From positions 62,001-126,000 of the forward strand of contig JAGZJZ010000012.1 of NCBI GenBank assembly GCA_018365455.1: a DNA stretch of 64,000 nucleotides. The letters run 5' to 3'. The notes beneath the pieces are model-generated. The model was not told the DNA's origin and did not search any database. It saw only the letters and a program-made list of their open reading frames with translations. Source of the DNA: Clostridiales bacterium. GTDB lineage: Bacteria > Bacillota > Clostridia > Lachnospirales > Lachnospiraceae. Shown in pieces: positions 59,884-64,000 of this stretch; the stretch's first letter is position 1, and each line of letters begins with the position of its first letter. The position numbers were made by a program, and so were the translations under genes.

Positions 59884-60555
59884 TTAAAACTGCTTTCTGA
59901 TCAAGCCTGTGATACTGTCTAAAGTTATGCTCTGCTCCAGATAAAGCCCTTCCGCCCAATCACATCCTGCGCATACTCCATATTCTTTTGCCATCTGCAT
60001 TGCATATGGCAGAATATTTTGTGAGCGATGGGCACTGCAGGCAGCTTCCTTCACATCCAGTACATCTGAAATGTCCACATATATATCCGGTCTTCTTTTA
60101 TTCGTCCTCCTGTCTGCACTGAAATACAAGACAGCCTCATAATGCCAGTCGGTTCCATCCTGGGAATGTTTTTTAAGTCCTGCGGTGAAGCAGGCTGCTT
60201 TGGTTATCCTGGATACCGCCACATGATCAGGATGGTAATCATCCTCATGAAGAGTTAAAACATAACGTGGAGCGCATGTCCTCAGATGGGGGATCAAAGC
60301 CTTTATGGCAGTTTGCCCAAACTCCACCCCTGCATCCGGGAAGTCCAGCATGGCGAAATAATCCAGCCCCAGAACAGAGGCTGCCTTTTCTGCTTCCGCT
60401 TCCCGGGTGCTCTGCTCTGCATAACCACCGGATTCTCCCCTGGTCATGATCACAAGTCCTGTGGTACATCCCTCTCTTTTTGCCTTGGCAAAGATTCCTC
60501 CGGCGCACACCTCCAGATCATCGGGATGTGCGCAGACTGCTAACAAATCAATCAT
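59884..60555 (-). CDS. PIG-L/LmbE-family N-deacetylase
   Basis: A 223-residue zinc-dependent deacetylase. AHPDD (residues 9-13) holds the first metal ligands (His10, Asp13), and DDYHPDHV supplies the third His. GESGGYAEQSTREAEAEKAASVLG and the long loop around ALIPHLRTCAPRYVLTLHEDDYHPDHV are typical. Family members remove acetyl from GlcNAc-containing small molecules (GlcNAc-PI, GlcNAc-malate, mycothiol precursors, diacetylchitobiose). The gene is between the ABC permeases and the desulfidase gene. No signal peptide, so the substrate is imported. Confidence 0.93.
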   Translation of the reverse strand: MIDLLAVCAHPDDLEVCAGGIFAKAKREGCTTGLVIMTRGESGGYAEQSTREAEAEKAASVLGLDYFAMLDFPDAGVEFGQTAIKALIPHLRTCAPRYVLTLHEDDYHPDHVAVSRITKAACFTAGLKKHSQDGTDWHYEAVLYFSADRRTNKRRPDIYVDISDVLDVKEAACSAHRSQNILPYAMQMAKEYGVCAGCDWAEGLYLEQSITLDSITGLIRKQF

Positions 60556-60654
60556 ATTTATACCCCCTCAGTAGCGCAAGCTTGCTTGTGCTATTTCTTA
60601 ATTATGAACAAGGTTAATTTTTACCTGCTTAACACAAATTTCAAGTTCCAGATG

Positions 60655-61470
60655 TTATTGCTTCACTCCTGTCGCCGCTATTCCTTCCACAAACTGCTTC
60701 TGGAACAAAAAGAATATCAGAATCATAGGCAGAATTGCGATGATTCCCCCTGCCATTACCTGGGGATAATACGTTGTGTGTTCTCCAATCAGCATGGCAA
60801 GACCAGCGGAAAGTGTCATTTTTTCCATTGCATTATTAACAATAAGCGGCCACATCAGATCTTTAAACGTAGAGATGGCTGTTAATATTGCCAGAGAAGA
60901 AAGTGCCGGCTTGATTAACGGGAGCAAAATTTTATAGTAAATCTGAAAATAACCGCAGCCATCCAATTTAGCGGCTTCATCCAGAGATCCCGGCAGCCCC
61001 TTAAAAAACTCACGCAGCATAAATGTTCCAAATGCGCTGAATACTTTGGGAATCCACAAAGCCGTCACCGTATCCGCAAGCCCCAGCTTCACCATAATAT
61101 CGTAATTTGGAACCAGGAAGATCTGACCCGGTACCATGAGCAGTGCCAGTAACAGGATAAAAATGGCGTCCCTTCCCGGAAACTCCAGCCTTGCAAAAGC
61201 GTATGCCGCCATAGAACAAATCGTCAATTCAATTACAATCGTAAAAAACAGAACCACAAAAGTATTTCGGTAAAAATCTAAAAACGGAAATTTATGAACC
61301 ACCTCTCCATAACTCTCCAGTGTAAATATCTCCGGAAAAATAGTCGGCGGGATCTGAATACTCTCTTCATATGTCTTAAACGATGTCAATATCATCCACA
61401 AAAACGGTCCTACTGTAATAACCACACACAGAACCAGAAGCAGATGTAACGGCCATTTTCTACTTTTCAT
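60655..61470 (-). CDS. Carbohydrate ABC transporter permease (MalG type)
   Basis: A 271-residue permease with six helices and the EAA loop DEAAKLDGCGYFQIYYKILLPL (about 178-198). The end QKQFVEGIAATGVKQ is the family C-terminus. It is paralogous to the permease at 29293-30123. The partner permease is 44 nt upstream. No ATPase gene is in the cluster. Confidence 0.93.
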   Translation of the reverse strand: MKSRKWPLHLLLVLCVVITVGPFLWMILTSFKTYEESIQIPPTIFPEIFTLESYGEVVHKFPFLDFYRNTFVVLFFTIVIELTICSMAAYAFARLEFPGRDAIFILLLALLMVPGQIFLVPNYDIMVKLGLADTVTALWIPKVFSAFGTFMLREFFKGLPGSLDEAAKLDGCGYFQIYYKILLPLIKPALSSLAILTAISTFKDLMWPLIVNNAMEKMTLSAGLAMLIGEHTTYYPQVMAGGIIAILPMILIFFLFQKQFVEGIAATGVKQ

Positions 61471-61514
61471 GCCGTATTACCCCTTTCCATACATTTAATT
61501 AATCCAGAAAAATG

Positions 61515-62423
61515 TCAGTCATCGTAAAATACCATTTTTTTCTGGCATACCAGCTGTATTGCCGTTATCACCAGAATCAGAAGGAACAGCATCAGGCTGA
61601 CCGCAGCGCCATAACCCTTATGAAACTTTACAAATGACTGCTCAAAAAAGTACGTCACAAGAGACCTGGATGCTTCTGTTCCACTGCTTCCCTGGGGTAT
61701 CATCAGGTAGATGAAGTCAAAAATCTGAAATACATTGATCATGGTGGTGACGCAGACGAAGAAAATAGACGGTGACAAAAGCGGCAGGGTAATTTTTAAA
61801 AACCGCTTTACTCCATTTGCCCCATCGATACGTGCCGCCTCCTGGTAACAGCCCGGGATGCCCTGTAGCCCTGCAAGCAGAATGATCACCTGGTAAGCAA
61901 CACTTGCCCATATAAACACTACTGAGATTGAAATCAATACAACACCGGAGTCCGACAGCCAGGCAACCGGTCCGATTCCCACTGCCCCAAGTATTTCATT
62001 GATCAGTCCAAATTTATAATTCAGCAGCCATTTCCATAAAAGTCCAATTGCCGCCGGCAGCGTAACCGCCGGCAGAAACAGACAGACTCTGTACAACCCG
62101 ATACCTTTCACTTTTGTATTTAACAAAACAGCCAGCAAAACGGACAATACTACCACCAGAGGCACACAGATTACCACGTAGAGCAGTGTATTCAGGAGTG
62201 CCCTGTAAAAATCCGCATCCTGGAATAGCTGTATGTAATTCTGTAATCCGATAAATTCAGGCACACCGAAGCTGGATTTATTTGTAAAGCTATAATAAAT
62301 ATTCTGAAAGAAGGCCCCGATAAAGAATACAGCCACTCCCGCCATCAACGGCAAAATCATCAGGTATCCTGCTAAAATTTCCTTGCGTTTTCCTTTCCTT
62401 TTGATCCTTTTATATGTCTTCAT
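61515..62423 (-). CDS. Carbohydrate ABC transporter permease (MalF type)
   Basis: A 302-residue permease with six helices and the EAA loop QEAARIDGANGVKRFLKITLPLL (about 202-222). Basic N-terminus (MKTYKRIKRKGKRKE). It follows the binding-protein gene by 63 nt, which includes a strong hairpin. Confidence 0.93.
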   Translation of the reverse strand: MKTYKRIKRKGKRKEILAGYLMILPLMAGVAVFFIGAFFQNIYYSFTNKSSFGVPEFIGLQNYIQLFQDADFYRALLNTLLYVVICVPLVVVLSVLLAVLLNTKVKGIGLYRVCLFLPAVTLPAAIGLLWKWLLNYKFGLINEILGAVGIGPVAWLSDSGVVLISISVVFIWASVAYQVIILLAGLQGIPGCYQEAARIDGANGVKRFLKITLPLLSPSIFFVCVTTMINVFQIFDFIYLMIPQGSSGTEASRSLVTYFFEQSFVKFHKGYGAAVSLMLFLLILVITAIQLVCQKKMVFYDD

Positions 62424-62444
62424 GCATTTCCCCCAACCTGATCC

Positions 62445-62477
62445 GGGGCGGCATAAGGGCTATTGCCCAACCGCCCC
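62445..62477 (-). terminator. Intergenic hairpin between binding-protein and permease genes
   Basis: GGGGCGG/CCGCCCC with an inner GGGC/GCCC stem. It has no U-tract and is probably an mRNA-stabilising or attenuating structure that keeps binding-protein mRNA above permease mRNA. Confidence 0.6.
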
Positions 62478-62486
62478 AAAACTAAT

Positions 62487-63818
62487 TTATGATTCGCTGT
62501 CCAAAGCCTTCTGGGTAACTTCCTGCATCTGCTGGCATCCTTCCTGAGGTGTAAGTTCTTTTGCAAATATTTTTGCTGAAATTTCATTTACAGAAGGCAG
62601 CCAATCCGCCACACTTGGTGATGTAGGGAATAGTTCACCAGTCTTTGCAGCTTCAAAGAATACATTTGCATCTACATGTTTAAAATTTGGTGTATAGTAT
62701 TTCTGGGCACTGATTAGAGCGGGCATATCAATTTTTGCCTCTGCCTGCATTTTATTAGACTCTTCTCCCGAGAGATATTTAATCAGTTCCCATGCCGCAT
62801 CTTTTTCTTTGCTGGCTGCATTCATGGCAAATCCCAGCCCGCCAATTACACTGTGGTTGTTTTCGTCTTTTTTCGGCATGGAAATCGTTCCAATATCGGA
62901 TGCAAAACTGGATTCATCCAGTACGGCTGCCTTCCAAGATCCCATAAAAAGGATAGCTCCCTTTTGAGACAAAAACAGATCTGTACCTTTCGTATCAGAA
63001 AGCACTTCACTGCCCGGCATTAACTGCTGATCCATCAGATCTATGATATCCTGATATGCTTTTATCGTTTCCGCCTGGTCAAATCCGGCTGTTTTATTAT
63101 CTTCACTCAGCACATATCCTCCGTTTTGGGCAATAAAGTTAAAGAACGAGGGCTGGGGATCTAATTCCATTAAGATCGGGTATTCATCAGAGCCCTGTTT
63201 AGTAATCTGACTCTTCAGCTGTTCAGCTGCTGCCCTCATATCATCCCAGGTCCAGCCTTCCTTTGGCTGCTCCACTTTATATTTATCAAAAATAGATTTA
63301 TTGTAGAATACCTGAACGGTATCCATCCCCTTTGGCATACAATACTGCATTTCATTATAATTGTAAGCTCGGGCTACCACATCTACATAGTCACTCAGCT
63401 GAATTGTGTCTTTCTCAATATAGCTGTCCAGCGGTTCCAGAACCCCCGCCTCTGCATATTTCGGCAGATAAGTATTCATCCAGAAGACATCTGCCGCGCT
63501 GTCCGCGCCCATGGCTGCATCCAGCTTCGTCCAATACTGAGACCATGGGGTCAGCTGCACATCCACATGAATATCCGGATGCTCCTCCTCAAACTTAGCA
63601 ACAATTTCATCAAACACCGGTTTCTGCACTTCGTCCCAGAGTGAAAACGAAATATTGACTTTTCCCGCTTCCTTGCTGTCCGCTTCAGATGTTCCGTTTT
63701 CTGATTTAGGGGTACTATTGTCTCCGCCCGTTCCGGTGCTGCCGCCGCATCCTGCCAGCATAACTGCCCCCGCCATTACCGCTGCCATTGTAAACCCTAA
63801 TACTTTCTTTTTGTTCAT
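62487..63818 (-). CDS. Sugar-binding lipoprotein of ABC transporter
   Basis: A 443-residue extracytoplasmic binding protein. Lipobox LAGC, then a Gly/Thr/Ser-rich linker (about 25-52). The mature domain begins NISFSLWDEVQKPVFDEIVAKF, carries the motif KGAILFMGSWKAAVLDE (about 285-300) and ends AKELTPQEGCQQMQEVTQKAL. It is first of the transporter genes, 4-nt overlap with the LacI gene. The substrate is unknown; the PIG-L deacetylase in the same operon suggests an N-acetylated amino-sugar derivative. Confidence 0.92.
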   Translation of the reverse strand: MNKKKVLGFTMAAVMAGAVMLAGCGGSTGTGGDNSTPKSENGTSEADSKEAGKVNISFSLWDEVQKPVFDEIVAKFEEEHPDIHVDVQLTPWSQYWTKLDAAMGADSAADVFWMNTYLPKYAEAGVLEPLDSYIEKDTIQLSDYVDVVARAYNYNEMQYCMPKGMDTVQVFYNKSIFDKYKVEQPKEGWTWDDMRAAAEQLKSQITKQGSDEYPILMELDPQPSFFNFIAQNGGYVLSEDNKTAGFDQAETIKAYQDIIDLMDQQLMPGSEVLSDTKGTDLFLSQKGAILFMGSWKAAVLDESSFASDIGTISMPKKDENNHSVIGGLGFAMNAASKEKDAAWELIKYLSGEESNKMQAEAKIDMPALISAQKYYTPNFKHVDANVFFEAAKTGELFPTSPSVADWLPSVNEISAKIFAKELTPQEGCQQMQEVTQKALDSES

Positions 63819-64000
63819 TTTCCTTCCTCCGTTTTCTTTCCGTTTTCCCTGCAGGTTCCCCTCTTAAATATTTTATATGGAATTGTAATCTCCACATTTT
63901 CATCTTTTTCCACATCCAAAAAGGTGTTCAGTGTAAGTTCAACCATCTTCTTAATGGGCTGGGCAATGGTACAAAGCTTGGGCGCTATATGCTCTGACAT
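63815..64000 (-). CDS. LacI-family regulator, C-terminal end only
   Basis: The last 61 codons of a gene that runs off the right edge. The sequence PKLCTIAQPIKKMVELTLNTFLDVEK and NVEITIPYKIFKRGTCRE is the conserved C-terminus of the LacI ligand-binding domain (LTTxxQPxxxMG..., then LxxxLIxRxS). The 9-residue Lys/Glu-rich end is family-variable. Its stop overlaps the binding-protein start (ATGA), so it is the first gene of this operon and probably its ligand-responsive repressor. Confidence 0.82.
   Translation of the reverse strand: MSEHIAPKLCTIAQPIKKMVELTLNTFLDVEKDENVEITIPYKIFKRGTCRENGKKTEEGK

Noticed and set aside
59846..59959. N-terminal extension of the UPF0597 protein
   Set aside because: It would overlap the PIG-L gene by 76 bp and the added sequence is not family-like.

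Overview
The window reads as a chromosomal segment of a low-to-moderate GC Firmicute of the Lachnospiraceae (a gut commensal resembling Blautia, Dorea or the Ruminococcus gnavus/torques group). The evidence is gene content: a GH101 mucin glycosidase, SipW/TasA-type secretion, Clostridia-style DUF4860 pilus genes, a PPi-type phosphofructokinase, a T-box ahead of proS, and sugar ABC transporters that lack their own ATPase. Species is not determined. No rRNA, tRNA, CRISPR array, prophage or complete insertion sequence was seen.

Layout. 1-7.6 kb (minus): the 5' 1866 codons of a giant secreted GH101 endo-alpha-N-acetylgalactosaminidase, and a subtilase. 7.7-19.9 kb (minus): a dedicated extracellular-fibre locus with five SipW-type (TasA/camelysin-like) secreted proteins, the SipW signal peptidase, a 1347-residue fibro-slime adhesin, two wall- or membrane-attached proteins, two small proteins sharing a TWQG domain, and a SARP/BTAD regulator with a degenerate GGDEF-like tail. 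Three promoters in this locus share one architecture: a heptamer GTGTGAC-like direct repeat with an 11-bp period, ending exactly 10 bp upstream of a -10 box. This is the classical SARP operator layout, and the regulator is encoded inside the locus. 20.1-25.1 kb (plus): a lipoprotein with a transglutaminase fold, then a minimal type IV pilus/T2SS-like operon with a PilC platform, four pilin-like membrane proteins and one PilT-like ATPase.

25.2-36.3 kb: alpha-galactoside utilisation, with two AraC regulators, a GH4 alpha-galactosidase (melA), an ABC importer (two permeases and a binding lipoprotein), a YesL-like DUF624 protein and a GH36 alpha-galactosidase. 36.6-38.7 kb: citrate synthase and a MarR regulator in one operon. 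Its promoter carries two TTGCAT(A/G)TGCAA palindromes, and its leader can form a perfect H-type pseudoknot. 38.9-44.7 kb: a branched-chain amino acid ABC system (livJ and livHMGF) ending in a cytidylate-kinase-like gene. 44.8-49.7 kb: a membrane protein, kdpDE without kdpFABC, and a 60-residue membrane protein. The kdpD and 60-residue genes have near-identical promoter architectures. 49.9-54.6 kb: PPi-PFK, a YbaK/ProX deacylase with proS behind a proline T-box, and an EamA transporter. 54.6-57.6 kb: an EAL phosphodiesterase, ~41-bp tandem repeats and a 54-residue ORF. 57.7-64.0 kb (minus): a LacI-ABC-PIG-L deacetylase-cysteine-desulfidase-PfkB operon, possibly for an acetylated amino-sugar or thiol conjugate.

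A family of about 160-bp elements with terminal inverted repeats (AGAGCSTGTTTGAAAATT-like) is scattered across the window as full copies, a shrunken hairpin and solo ends. It looks like a MITE. One copy lies in a 5' leader and one end supplies the last codons of the PfkB gene. The best candidates for an undescribed system are the SARP-controlled TasA/SipW fibre locus with its operators, the citrate synthase leader pseudoknot, and the twin kdp promoter boxes.
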